DNA from: Streptomyces lydicus
GTDB lineage: Bacteria > Actinomycetota > Actinomycetes > Streptomycetales > Streptomycetaceae
NCBI RefSeq assembly: GCF_004125265.1
Contig: NZ_RDTE01000001.1
Coordinates: 248,001 to 312,000, forward strand
Direction of reading: 5' to 3'
DNA: 64,000 nt
The position numbers were made by a program, and so were the translations under genes. The notes beneath the pieces were generated by a model. It saw nothing but the letters and a program-made list of their open reading frames with translations, was not told the DNA's origin and did no database searches. This document shows, one piece after another, positions 50,601 through 57,038 of the stretch (positions within the stretch are counted from its first letter, which is position 1; each line of letters starts with the position of its first letter).

Positions 50601-53164
50601 CGCTGGAGCACCGTCAACCCCTGCTGAACGCAACAGTTGACGCGGTCCTTCTGAAGAACGCGAACGAGAGTGAACGCGCCAACCATGCCTTCGATCCGGA
50701 GAAGGACTTCAACCGCACGCGGGCCATGGCCGCTCAGGCCGCACGCTATATCCGTCAAGCCGTGCAAGCGCACTCACCCGCCAACACGACCGCCCTGGAG
50801 CAGGCAGCGCTCACGTGGGCCAAGCGGCTTCACCGGGAATGGCGGATCCCCGGGCACATGACCGCCACCGCGGTGCTGCTCGGGCCCGGCAACCATGACC
50901 AGGACCACGAGAACGAGGTCTACGAGCACGCACTGGAGTTGCTCGCCGCTGACCCCGAGAACTACTTCGCCAACGACACCAACGTCCGCGACCGCGCCTC
51001 GGTCCTCTTCGACTCCCCGGACGCCTCCGTGGCGACACCTGCGAACCGCGCCAACGCAGCGCCCGATACCGCCGGCAGCACGCCCGGTCAGTGGCCCACC
51101 GGGACACGCGGGCCCACAACTTCGAAGCCGACCCGCCGAGCCGAACGATCCCCCAAGGCGAAGCTCGCCCTCACCCTCGTCCTGCCGGCCCCGGCAAGCG
51201 GTGAGCTGGTCGAACTGACTGATCGCACCACCGCAGCACAGGCCCTGCACACGGCCGTGTGGGACAGGCTGGGGCAGCATGCGGCCGAGACGCCTCAGCC
51301 CAACCGGCTTCCCACACCTCACAAGCTGGGCGCCGTCCACGGCATCGACCTGGCCACGTCCGGCGACGACCAGGCCTCCGACGACCCCACCATCGTCCTG
51401 TGGCTCGGGCCCTCCCACAATGACTCCCTGCGCCTGTCCTCCAGCCGCCTCCGGCAGATGCCCGCGCCGGCGCTGCTCGCCGCGGTCGAGTGGCGCGCCG
51501 CCCAAGCCGCCGACCTCCTGGGCCCGCCCTTGAGTCAAACCTGGCGAGCCGCGGTCCGCAGCATCATCCCGTCCGCGTTTCCCGCCCGCCCGACCCCGCG
51601 CCAGCTCGCCGACCTCCTCGACACCATTGCCCAGAGCCCCGAGAACAACGACGAGCGAAGCCGGCGCCGAGCAGAGCAGGCCCTGGCCATGTACACCGCC
51701 GGCCACGCGGACCTGGCCCTCGACCACCTGGCCGCCACAGACCACATCTGGGTCCTGCGCAATGACGGGTCCTGGATCCAGGAAGAGGCCCCAGGAGAGC
51801 CGACCTGGGAGCAGCTCGACGCCGGATTCCGCCAGGAATCCGAGGAAATGGCGGAAGTCACAAAGGCTGCCGGCCGCCTTCCTGCCGGTGGCTTGCCTGT
51901 CGACCAGATGCCGCTCGCGGCCGACCTCACCGTTGCGCACCACAGTGCTCACGAAGCCGTCGCAGCAATGCGCCCCTACTCGATCGGCCTGCCCGGCACC
52001 GTCTACGAGAAGATCACCGACCTCGTAGGCCAGATGGACGCTGCCCAGCCCGCCCTGCGCAGGCTGCACGGCCCCGCCGGCGAGCGGCTCATGAACCGGG
52101 CCCGAGCCTCCTTCGTCCGCGTCCTGGAAGGCCTGGCCACCGTCGCAGCCAAGGTTCGGCTCACGAGCCTGAGCACACGCCTGGAACGCACCGTCGCCCG
52201 CCTGCGCGGACAGGACCCTGCAGCCCTCCCCGCCCCTCGGGCCACGCGCCCCGACCGGCGCATGCAGGACCTTGAGCACATCGAACGCGACCTGGAGCAG
52301 CGCATGGCCATCACCACCACCACGCTGGCCGAACGCGGCGAACTCCAAGAGCAATGGATCATCAACCGAGCACGCTGGCGCGCACGATACGAGCAGTTGC
52401 ACGGCCAGCCTGTGAGCACGGACTTCCTCCCCGACAACGGTCTTGTCGCCGGAGCACCCCGTGTCCCCAACCTCAGGGCCGCGCACGAGATGCTGCTGAG
52501 CAGACTCCGTGACCGTGTCGCCGAACTACGTGACACCGATCCGCACACCGGCGAGGACGGCAACCCCTACGATCCGACCGCTGACCTGCTCAACGGGGTG
52601 GCCTGGGCCTACCAGCAGCGCCTGATCGGCACCGTCCCTACCGGGCCGGATCCACAAGGGCCCATACCGCCAGAACAGTTGAGGCGGGCAGCCCTCACCG
52701 TCACCACGCACCAGGACTCCTCGCCGCTCACCCTCCGGCGGTTCCTGGACGTCACTGCCGAGCGCGCCGACCGGTTGCTCCAGCGACTGGAGGACCACCA
52801 GGTTCTCGGGCCCTACCGGGCAGATTCGCCTCGAACGATCCTGGCTCGCCCGCGGGACATCGACGCCATGCTCTCCCGCCCCGCAGCACCACCGGCCGCC
52901 AGCCTCCGGAAGCCATCCGAGGCCACACCGTCACCGAAGTCACCCCCCGAAGACGCGGAACCAGAGGGGAGGGACGCTGACGGCCTCGACACACGAAAGA
53001 TCCAGCAGCTGATCAAGAAGCTGAACGCCGACCAGCACGAGCGCAGCAAGGCCACAGAGCCCACCACACCCCCAGCCCGCGGCCGCAAGGCCACGCTGAC
53101 TGAGGCAGAAGCGAACGCCCAGGCGGCCGGCCAGCCCACCTCACTCGCACCCAGCCAGTCTTGA
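38621..53164 (+). CDS. Giant protein with Trp/acidic repeats, zinc-less DnaG/TOPRIM primase core and FtsK-gamma-like wHTH
   Basis: A 4,847-aa protein from ATG 38621 with GAGGTGA upstream, 186 bp after the first giant gene. Residues about 15-430 are a tandem array of short Trp/acidic motifs (listed separately). Helical and small beta-rich modules follow. Residues about 3,705-3,975 are a DnaG catalytic core: FDDRIIFPIHDANAEIVGFG, SAKYINTRDTDVFAKGD, the TOPRIM glutamate motif VEGYTDVI near residue 3,883, GALSGTAFTERQL, and FLDNDASGRK near 3,938. No CHC2 zinc finger precedes it. Residues about 4,680-4,750 resemble the FtsK gamma winged helix (LTLRRFLDVTAERADRLLQR, then VLGPYRADSPRTIL). It probably primes or acts on plasmid DNA during transfer or establishment. 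The family is clear for the primase core; most of the remaining 3,700 residues match nothing I recognise. Confidence 0.88.
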   Translation: MPAAPEEFPLRPRDADNAWGEEDAPSALDGVAEGWAADEDAPRAVAPASDWSSEEEPPSGLTTSDAVAGWAAAADAPRVLPPEPGAGESEDPAVATRAGGAWREDAPPALDAVAEGWASDEDAPRVLHASAGERARATASDAVWAQDSPSGLAAPAPTPGWSAIDEAPRVLAPERQAGQADSSAVPTSADGVWGDEDVSSGLDAIAAGRVSKEDTPRASGRDSGWSATDDVSRVLAPEQDAERTDRSTVSTDADRAWGDEDAPSALGAAPKGWASDEDIPRVLDLSTTQQTSPTAPGPGWTEGQEPPSGLALPDPAAGWSAADDAPRVLMSGHAGGEADGPAGTSSTGDAWGDEDAPPALGSVAEGWASDQDTPRVLDMSAAQPDSTKATGSGWTAKEEPPSGLDTPASVPGWSTVDNVPRRVLAPAHRPPGESERPNLPGQDRPIDTRPTAQTDGRTTAETPRTAARSPRSTGNQGADADARGDPDTPTRFNAPRNASGGTPERTIPVRRPALPDSAAAGTAPKERTKGAAPAVLGESPQPPRADEKDELEGQGTAPKQQADAYQTQHTTPVSTGSGEGSDDLSSALGQGPDDLDPERRIAALMDVVEGAFQYADEAANRAQRAAARSSTQNEERLEAVMHAAHKHWLVAESQLEGAREAHADGQVSRLEYHAAQAISAAVDTQRAAGVATSAEALREVLYGLKPAAERARLEELDKRRKAELDRTLTSVTRMDATNRGRLQRARWHAERAVPELGWWPALAADMAHAYQGHLWLDDTGTPRLLKKTREGRIAVGRKVRADRVAMLRTAGFLVAGADRETSTPLRPSRMGAEALYLTTLYPEGLHADARAAYDARFEKARRPWMNNEDRKSAARRLPPLDRYAGREGGEKPVLLEADEVPQASTEEVDQHADMAELAQRFGYWAAMSQTEKFDVVKPPGAARAQEPEALARELGQNDVGDERAAAAPSRELPMATGQNTPLADTTLTTTPDEASTRMSPTADNLAATDLPGLTAETAAPPLHKLSDEATASPAAAPLGSDWDLALADVGAPHSAESAAAAWALRGVLADSVLIDLMASADEDEAFARWKSQHMAYYGEATGHVNETLAPGNIVSYKKNAKHFEAQIAGQRVDMTWERVRSWLRDATTPEALSLLLTAKEAGARLDGGSRGNALFAATGELALARDLRSQIERVTTQALDHVVQFMATTPVPTGHRGKPSPRAAGGALFDLTEAPPFDLPGADQVRADLDRLISHLPDPHAVREPQTVPLSELSDGMVLDRDDKPVVITEIVRHPRHCDIIGEFRGPLRPGRIKHSIELSEQDPDPRITLAPLLPSLYELTGQQPEPDDEDAPGPLVEGHPAPSASAAPRPRGEATPPEPRLPDLAWGKQRLRAHGQALAASSGRPPSSTRRRDLDPDDPYAQFTDNLEHQQQQLADHPDEHTAVASAAREIRETVADLAARARAYTTQRLRTAEGDPAQLLQLTLEPSQTAPFVRVAMNAIMRAIDTAEASVPGARAKARVRAALAATVCSSPPRDPQGDSARDFGDALVAFKAVESDEQDTVAELLAGPEHWAHFADIAAHVEAATANPDPNPPAPRFASVEELRAHLAHLAVQPQPNNAELDPAGLVRYELRGRAEHAGELATDPTLELTPSRRLAIYGSAGDGWRVVAPGSADNVVPWPVKTRRHALRYAALLEALTDSAGNAYPWDADDFPPAGTPYEPQGGHLLYDWVKSNHSHAPSGFRHALRLLRESSRAHGWMEDLRLYRFSEFDYIHPETPEGLQPGDEVMFTFDQDELDYASSLAGYFPPLRGGTLAIGTAVVDENRDLIPGYWWPHRHPEQMQQLTKPVSLRDGARRPRPGEYTLHAGIMAHLPELAAAHQAGEMAPPSPAVAAPDSPRVENSPAAAPGERAAEPLRPERSGEAAMGRDWSADAPPAPAEAPLARRANLAQAPGATPSDAPAPAAPVVKAFSKAPAQESAGQSNPLDAVEAGAPDHAPVQGGADRAEPLAGGATPEGTEPGNQSGASSEPPAAEDGNEYGRGRYVPWGWSVSQGMTQAIDQAKAQPVGSPDPPVFSEAVPSKVKTAHLTEPQLIRRLLSLDEYLTRWRAAEPVEAPRTKKARDNYAKRAYSLVHRYQDVLEEFDDRRAQRRNIAKGRRPGPGEVLFGELVAGDRVLVTVHGQEGSVPCTIKRRSPEGYGVVGLDTTEDYRYENRYMPVRRADATQVNDRGDDTRILSYLEEEYGLLHRWLIRHSHHAEGREGVRARAIRLTDLINSKPNFTGTLPLLPAAQAESQQPALPSAHEVQLGAPEQTALFPDPTTEPPPVPDTQNTATQGTDAATDVSLPRYSQVREQTLNEIVRGNITEADGVFMQRVPRRSIRPASSPQHISAVLNEGLAERTGELIQLSELGRNWYAHYKVAWPSIPRDIEAVERAPLPPIDFAPLGVLPVPGDSPQGPRPPAPKPLPDAWYRSAKGRSKESLQGTYAMAADAAERAAHSTPRNLADIAAGPDHKLWTHQHPLAQYDENAAAALEAVTDPVTHRYATQAVLHLRTALEEAGKNATDHYVQNVRNPHWKTERGSQSDFVHEERARGIVVTYLLAVREHAEAHHLDADTVVEILEDAAGWTGELRELDKTPIAYPYLPAAESVAKAAQHVANALASFARGETDTVDTVADRRKTWRTVEPRPTLANATSGEEHDPVGAGGTSVADREPPGPDASPAEKVRSDRRFFDLSYRVGQFVDYRDDQGAMVTSRVVSNGVNLILRDDDGHEFSPPREFQQSRFVTVREDDGSALPPPAWTATLPDGYRAVAPDQVKPGDVVHDYRANGELWTSRLVIEVKHNDGKTDLTTVGLNKFSGIWLHYDHRTVAVLDGTEHSHQLAETALRGREVRNFAKVFNIPLDGIRIRPATAAILPTAPLGKNDAPLVQQPAAPDTPDADADAAADATSATHHATAADAGGPARAGADASTRTQPVDHQDHAQGQEAQAQPAVDGQMVERPAEPRTAQEPPEASRARQPAAPVQPDDVLASSAPDAPAPRTTGPTESASTVPGPIPDGITQEDSTDTAAGLAENAAVPAGRDEEPSTDLGTPTNEAATTVPGDRSERAVPELEASPLPHPPAAEALEEGTVAISTPSNVTEEPTAPRQNTPRDAQLALETAAPYPDAAAYATAHEALLRELDRHESWLARTPVAAAAANALAGDRTLGPPGLTALLALQDTLASGPDDGMQRADLGQRLSRHVRCAQLAMAKDVLGDAARSTRSEKLRELHHIAFRGQFIAFVQQTEDGEMELGQYIQHRDQQLTQQRTQSEKPAEESPATAQEATTMAVDPDDDSQLPVFERPGEIPLMTAAEAAPRLLAQAQTHLASGTQGVGILAHIYGRPVYALVDQVGASTPSLMLGLAAKNKDGSARPVTIRGDELAAIAPETLMRAVTAWLNASDAGDRPLLDYAPSTAVQAPVTLAPDQGPNPTEAEQPAAPAAAPPAPAATTTTATAPTPPMAEVIAPPPPQAEPDVPAAPEPDAAPEPEAQAAPDAAAGPPAPGETASPPEVAVAEKSAAPISPPASSAQPDAAAKSADDQQGQDGAQQGESAPAAPTEQPAPTEADPAGQLTALARATLTKLDVPLEATGVLIAPRTVVITLESSGNAEHDRQLADSLRTALHEAIRQHPDQSLAAYRIDFQHTPQVGQGSLQEASGSNEAPIPRERLIVANTAAARIFAERLQSDPNAELARTYLTEERQLPPEVQQEWILGYAPSDRNAKPKRWDVLCKQLLQQGFTEEELLQAGLADRNRYGGLYDSFDDRIIFPIHDANAEIVGFGGRRIDRPGETEEQAKDRQSAKYINTRDTDVFAKGDLVFGLHHPAQAQALAESNGPRVSVEGYTDVIAVVRAAATVPLDQRPVAGALSGTAFTERQLTRLRALDTDNPRPHIAFLDNDASGRKVLLDKSDLLLQAPGPTEVTAAPDAKDAARLWEEGIKTNGDGATPVLQALEHRQPLLNATVDAVLLKNANESERANHAFDPEKDFNRTRAMAAQAARYIRQAVQAHSPANTTALEQAALTWAKRLHREWRIPGHMTATAVLLGPGNHDQDHENEVYEHALELLAADPENYFANDTNVRDRASVLFDSPDASVATPANRANAAPDTAGSTPGQWPTGTRGPTTSKPTRRAERSPKAKLALTLVLPAPASGELVELTDRTTAAQALHTAVWDRLGQHAAETPQPNRLPTPHKLGAVHGIDLATSGDDQASDDPTIVLWLGPSHNDSLRLSSSRLRQMPAPALLAAVEWRAAQAADLLGPPLSQTWRAAVRSIIPSAFPARPTPRQLADLLDTIAQSPENNDERSRRRAEQALAMYTAGHADLALDHLAATDHIWVLRNDGSWIQEEAPGEPTWEQLDAGFRQESEEMAEVTKAAGRLPAGGLPVDQMPLAADLTVAHHSAHEAVAAMRPYSIGLPGTVYEKITDLVGQMDAAQPALRRLHGPAGERLMNRARASFVRVLEGLATVAAKVRLTSLSTRLERTVARLRGQDPAALPAPRATRPDRRMQDLEHIERDLEQRMAITTTTLAERGELQEQWIINRARWRARYEQLHGQPVSTDFLPDNGLVAGAPRVPNLRAAHEMLLSRLRDRVAELRDTDPHTGEDGNPYDPTADLLNGVAWAYQQRLIGTVPTGPDPQGPIPPEQLRRAALTVTTHQDSSPLTLRRFLDVTAERADRLLQRLEDHQVLGPYRADSPRTILARPRDIDAMLSRPAAPPAASLRKPSEATPSPKSPPEDAEPEGRDADGLDTRKIQQLIKKLNADQHERSKATEPTTPPARGRKATLTEAEANAQAAGQPTSLAPSQS
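38660..39905 (+). repeat. Four-beat Trp/acidic tandem repeat in the second giant protein
   Basis: About 19 copies of a short motif W-x-x-[DE]-[DE]-x-P-x-x-L occur in about 415 residues. They recur in a fixed order of four types: WGDEDAPSAL, WASDEDAPRVL, WTAKEEPPSGL, WSAADDAPRVL. The order holds through four complete rounds with a fifth fading, separated by Ala/Gly/Pro-rich linkers of 10-25 residues. The spacing varies, so this is protein-level repetition under selection rather than recent DNA slippage. Confidence 0.88.
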
Positions 53165-53176
53165 TGCGGAGATCTG

Positions 53177-55291
53177 ATGACGACGCCAACCCCAACCCAG
53201 GCCGAACCGACCACACCCGCACCCGAACTGCGCACCGGCCTCACTGCGGACGAGATGCAGGAGCTGCTCGAACGCCGAGCCCGGCTGGAAGAACTCCAGA
53301 AGGGCTTGGTCTGGGCCCGCGCCCTCGACGACCAGGACACACCCCCGGCTGTAGGACCTCGTGACCTCAGCGGCCTGGACCTGGTGATGGCCGCAGCGAA
53401 CGCCAACCAGGCGTACTACTTCAGCCAGCCGGCCTGGAACGCCCTCATCCAGATTAACCGGCACGTCACCGACGTGCTTCGTGATGTGAACGTGCGAGCA
53501 GAGCGCGCCCCGCAGGAAGCAATCAAGGCGGCCCGGATCACGACACTGGCCGCCAGTCTCATTGCCCGGCACGCCGCAGAGATCAGCAGCTACCTCGACA
53601 CCTGGAACCAGCAGAACATCCCTGGGCTGGACGAGGCTGCCCAGGCCATGCGCACCCTCGTCCAGGCCGCGGAGACCCACGCCGCACAGGCCGCAGGACT
53701 CGACGACGGCCAGACACTGGACACCCCGCGCCTGCTGAAAGCTCACGTACGCAAGCTGAACAAGGAACTGAGGCGCGCCGCGCCGCCCCCCGAGCCCGCA
53801 GCAGCGGTGGGCCTGGACGACGCAGACGACCCGGCCCTTGACAGCGCTCTCTCCATCGGCGCCGCGATCGATCCCGAGCTCGCCGAAGCCTCCCAGCTGA
53901 TGAATTCCCTCATCGAGCTCGGCGGCCAGGCACGCCGGGCCGGGCACCGCATGGTCCTCGACGTACGCCTGCACGGCATGGTCGAGGCCGCGCAGCTCCG
54001 AGGCTTCGAGATGATCTCGGGAATCGCGCAGTCCGTCATACGACGCTACGACACCCAGGACCAAGCGACATCCGGGCGCCGCAACATCGCCGCCATGATC
54101 TTTCACTACGCCGAGCAGCGTCTGGAGCGCATGCGCGGAACCCTGGGCGCTGACGAACAGCGCGAGGAGGGCTACTACGAGTCCGACCCGCCCGACCACT
54201 ACATGAGCGCACTCCGGGAAGAGTCGGGCACCGTTCTCTCAGAGCTGCGAGCGAAACACCTTCGGCCGGAGGACCGTCTGGAGCTGCAGATCCGCTTCCT
54301 CCTCGCTCAGCGAGGCATGGCCCCGGCTGCAGCGGAGGGCAATCAGGAGTGGGGCACCCAGGCTCGCTTCCCGCCCCTTGACATCGTCGCAGGCATGCAA
54401 ACCGAGACACCGGTCGAAACCCGGGAGGCTCTCATCAAGGCGCTGCGCCGGCGGGTGGAGAACAACCCCTTCCAGCGTGACGCGCACTTCTTCAACGCGG
54501 TCGCTGACCGCTTTGCTCAGGAGCTCGCTGGTCCGCCCGAGCTGAGTGCTCAGGCCCTGGAGACGGACGTCACCGCCGCCCAAGTGCGGGCTGTGGCCGA
54601 GCACCTGGTCGAACGAAGGACGGAGGCTATGTCGGCTTCGCCGCTGGTGCTGAGCGAAGCTGTCGAGCTGAACGTTACCTATCCTCAGGCGGAGCGAGCG
54701 CTGGCTGTACTGCACTCGCTCAATGTGGTGGGCCCGTCCGACGGACTCAAGCCGCGTGAGACTCTGACGCGCTCCCACCCCGAGCTGTCCACTCAACTGG
54801 TTCTGCTCGAAGAGCGCCTGCCCAATCTCCTTGCGCTGCAGAAGAGTGCCGCGGAGCTGGCGGCATCCCCGGCACCCGAAGCGCCGGCACAGGCCGAAGC
54901 CGCCGCCGCAGCGGAACCCACTCGATCCGAGCAGGGCCGGACTCCGGCTGATGCCGCGCCGGCCCCGCCCGCCGAACCGGCTCTGCCCAACACACCGCCA
55001 GCGCTGCCACGCCGCGACCGGACAGCGGACCGTCCGCACCCGGGCAACTTCCGTGCCCACCGAGATCCGGCCGCTGAGTCGACCCCGGCCGATCAGGATG
55101 TGCCGCAGCTGCTGGCAGATCACCAGAACCGCTTCAAGGAGGTACTCCAGACCTTCATTGACAGCCGGAAGGACCGTGCCGCCGCCCACCCTGCACCCCC
55201 CGAAACCACGCCCACCATGGCCACGAGCGTGGACGAGGCGCAGCACAACGCTCAACAGCCCCAGCAGAGCATGGCCAGCGCAGTGCGCTGA
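53177..55291 (+). CDS. 704-aa helical protein with FtsK-gamma-like winged helix
   Basis: ATG 53177 follows the second giant gene by 12 nt, with GCGGAG upstream, so the two are co-translated. The N-terminal 400 residues are mainly helical with long runs of Ala, Glu and Arg and no Cys. About residues 446-530 form a winged-helix-like segment (ALETDVTAAQVRAVAEHLVE, VTYPQAERALAVLHSLNVVG, then PSDGLKPRETL), which parallels the VLGPYRADSPRTIL wing near the C terminus of the giant primase protein. The tail is Pro/Ala-rich and low in complexity. No enzymatic motif is visible. It may be a DNA-binding partner of the giant proteins in transfer or establishment, which is inferred from context only. Confidence 0.75.
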   Translation: MTTPTPTQAEPTTPAPELRTGLTADEMQELLERRARLEELQKGLVWARALDDQDTPPAVGPRDLSGLDLVMAAANANQAYYFSQPAWNALIQINRHVTDVLRDVNVRAERAPQEAIKAARITTLAASLIARHAAEISSYLDTWNQQNIPGLDEAAQAMRTLVQAAETHAAQAAGLDDGQTLDTPRLLKAHVRKLNKELRRAAPPPEPAAAVGLDDADDPALDSALSIGAAIDPELAEASQLMNSLIELGGQARRAGHRMVLDVRLHGMVEAAQLRGFEMISGIAQSVIRRYDTQDQATSGRRNIAAMIFHYAEQRLERMRGTLGADEQREEGYYESDPPDHYMSALREESGTVLSELRAKHLRPEDRLELQIRFLLAQRGMAPAAAEGNQEWGTQARFPPLDIVAGMQTETPVETREALIKALRRRVENNPFQRDAHFFNAVADRFAQELAGPPELSAQALETDVTAAQVRAVAEHLVERRTEAMSASPLVLSEAVELNVTYPQAERALAVLHSLNVVGPSDGLKPRETLTRSHPELSTQLVLLEERLPNLLALQKSAAELAASPAPEAPAQAEAAAAAEPTRSEQGRTPADAAPAPPAEPALPNTPPALPRRDRTADRPHPGNFRAHRDPAAESTPADQDVPQLLADHQNRFKEVLQTFIDSRKDRAAAHPAPPETTPTMATSVDEAQHNAQQPQQSMASAVR

Positions 55292-55330
55292 CCATCGACC
55301 GGGACAGAACCGGACTGGAGAGAGGACAAC

Positions 55331-55522
55331 GTGATGACAGATGAGCGGCAAGAAGAGCTGCGGAAGCAGGAAGACGACCGTAGGGGGCGGCGAGTTGCCG
55401 CAGAGCTTCGGCTGCTGCAGCAAGAGCGCCAGCCCCAGGATGAATCACACCGGAGTGTCGAGCGCCCTACAGAGGAGCACTACGCACAGTTGCCTGCCCC
55501 CCGGCATACGGGCATCCGCTGA
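55331..55522 (+). CDS. Small charged protein (63 aa), last gene of the giant-gene block
   Basis: GTG 55331 is followed at once by an in-frame ATG (55334); GGAGAGAGG lies upstream and suits either. The product is very hydrophilic (MTDERQEELRKQEDDRRGRR) and probably helical at its N-terminal half. It lies 39 nt after the 704-aa gene and ends before the shared hairpin at 55603-55633. Function is unknown. Confidence 0.55.
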   Translation: MMTDERQEELRKQEDDRRGRRVAAELRLLQQERQPQDESHRSVERPTEEHYAQLPAPRHTGIR

Positions 55523-55602
55523 CCAGAGCGGTCGGGCGGCGCCTCCCTCTTCGGCCTTGCCCGGCCGCCTTCAGCGACATGATCTTGTTGCGCAGTTCGA
55601 TG

Positions 55603-55633
55603 GGCGACGAGGCCTGCCGTGGGCCTCGTCGCC
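55603..55633. terminator. Bidirectional terminator between converging operons
   Basis: A perfect 12-bp inverted repeat (GGCGACGAGGCC and its complement) with a 7-nt loop lies between the end of the plus-strand block (55522) and the end of cas6e on the minus strand (55642). Its position suits a terminator that serves both. It is a single copy and not a CRISPR repeat. Confidence 0.8.
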
Positions 55634-55641
55634 GTGAGGCC

Positions 55642-56349
55642 TCAGGGCGTGCGGAGGGGGGCGAGAGTGAGGAGTCCACAGCCGTAGGCTTTGGCGCGTC
55701 CCATGCCGTGGGTCAGGGTGTGCCGGAATGCGCTGGGGTCGCTGATATCGAGGTGGCCCTCGTAGGTCACCGCATGGATGTGGACTCGTGCACCCGGCCG
55801 GGCGTCGGGGGTGCGTTTGAAGCTGAGCGTATGGCTGGAGACGACCGTGAGTTGAGCCGCCCCGGGGCCCGTTCCTTGTGCCGGGACGGTGAATCCGGCG
55901 CCAGGAGCACGGTCAGTGAGCCATTGGATCTGCTCGGCAACCGTGGTCAGGGCCGTGCGGTGGCTGCGCTGCCCGCCCGGGCGGACGGTGGCGCGTGTGG
56001 GGTTGGCGGTGAGGCGGAAGCGCAGCCGGGTTCCGGGGCGGAGCCGGTTGAGGAGCGGGGTGTAGGGGCGGGTGTCCCACCCGGGGTCGTTTGGCTGCGC
56101 GATGTGGGGCCAGCCGGCCTGCTCGACGATGTGGGTGAGGTCGGGCCGGGTGGGGCTGACGATGAGCAGAGTGGTCTGGCGGTGGGGGTGGCGGGTCTCG
56201 TCAAGTCGCCACAGGACTCGGTGGTCGGGGGCCGCTCCGGCCGAGGGCGGGGGGAAGGCCATGGCGACCGCGGCATGGAGGCGCTGGGGAGAGCTGGTGA
56301 GCTGACGGGCGCGGGCGGGGTTGAGGCGGCAGCGGGTGAGGTGTGTCAT
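55642..56349 (-). CDS. cas6e: Cas6e, crRNA-processing endoribonuclease of type I-E Cascade
   Basis: A 235-aa protein with the RAMP-type plan of Cas6e (CasE/Cse3). It has the N-terminal histidine of the active-site region at residue 25 (RLHAAVAMAFP) and the C-terminal glycine-rich loop HGMGRAKAYGCGLLTLAP at about residues 214-231, a hallmark of the family. In E. coli the homologue cleaves the repeat hairpin and stays bound to the 3' end of the crRNA. It is the last gene of the operon, its ATG overlapping the cas5e stop by 4 nt. Because its residues look intact, processing of crRNAs is likely, although no array is visible in this window. Confidence 0.93.
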   Translation of the reverse strand: MTHLTRCRLNPARARQLTSSPQRLHAAVAMAFPPPSAGAAPDHRVLWRLDETRHPHRQTTLLIVSPTRPDLTHIVEQAGWPHIAQPNDPGWDTRPYTPLLNRLRPGTRLRFRLTANPTRATVRPGGQRSHRTALTTVAEQIQWLTDRAPGAGFTVPAQGTGPGAAQLTVVSSHTLSFKRTPDARPGARVHIHAVTYEGHLDISDPSAFRHTLTHGMGRAKAYGCGLLTLAPLRTP

Positions 56350-57038
56350 CCGAGGTCGTCCAGGGCGTCGAAGAAGTCCATGGGGTCGGTGGCCTGGGCG
56401 GGGGGCAGGGCGCGGGTGGCGACGGCGCGGCTGGTGTAGCGGCGGCGTCCGGGGGTGAAGTCGACGGCGTGGTCGGGGTGGAGGCGGGCGGCCGGGTTGG
56501 TGGGGTGGGTGTCGTGGTGGATGGTCATGCGGTGGCCGGGGTGGGCCCGCTGGTACCAGCGGCTGGCCTGCCAGGGCAGGGATTCGAGGAGGGCGACCGG
56601 GTCGGTGGCGGTGGGGTGGATGCTGTGGAGGGGCGGGCGGGCCGGCGGGCAGGAGCGGCGGCCGAGAAAGAGCGGATGGGCTGGGTTGCGCATGGCCTGG
56701 TAGGTGCGGTCGATGAGGGGCGCGGGCCCGGCGAGGGCGGCGGTGAAGACGGCGTCGGCGAGGTAGAACCGGTCGGACAGCGGCATCGCCTTGCGGGAGG
56801 TGTGAGTGGTGTGGAAGTCACGCAGGCGGGTGCCGGGCTGGTCGGCACGGACGGCGTAGGTGAGGGCGGCGAGTTCAGCCAGGCCCGCGGTGTCGGTGCG
56901 GGCGAGGCCGGCGGCACAGGCGAGCATGCCTATGACGCCGGACTTGCTGGGGTGGGGATCGGTGTCCCGCAGGGCATGCCGGCCGGTGGTGCCCCAGGAC
57001 TGCAAGGGCGCGGCGAGGACAAGGACGAGGACGCTCAC
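56346..57038 (-). CDS. cas5e: Cas5e, Cascade subunit binding the crRNA 5' handle
   Basis: A 230-aa protein. GTG 57038 is the start: it gives VSVLVLVLAAPLQSWG, the family's invariant opening strand and APxQSWG motif, and forms a GTGA overlap with the cas7e stop. The frame stays open much further upstream only because of GC content. Next come DTDPHPSKSGVIGMLACAAG (the PTKSGVxGLL-type motif) and FYLADAVF. The length equals typical Cas5e. It caps the Cas7 filament at the crRNA 5' end. Its stop overlaps the ATG of cas6e. Confidence 0.93.
   Translation of the reverse strand: MSVLVLVLAAPLQSWGTTGRHALRDTDPHPSKSGVIGMLACAAGLARTDTAGLAELAALTYAVRADQPGTRLRDFHTTHTSRKAMPLSDRFYLADAVFTAALAGPAPLIDRTYQAMRNPAHPLFLGRRSCPPARPPLHSIHPTATDPVALLESLPWQASRWYQRAHPGHRMTIHHDTHPTNPAARLHPDHAVDFTPGRRRYTSRAVATRALPPAQATDPMDFFDALDDLG

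Noticed and set aside
55603..55633. Hairpin near cas6e as a CRISPR repeat
   Set aside because: It is a single copy with no spacer-repeat periodicity and sits where a terminator between converging genes is expected.
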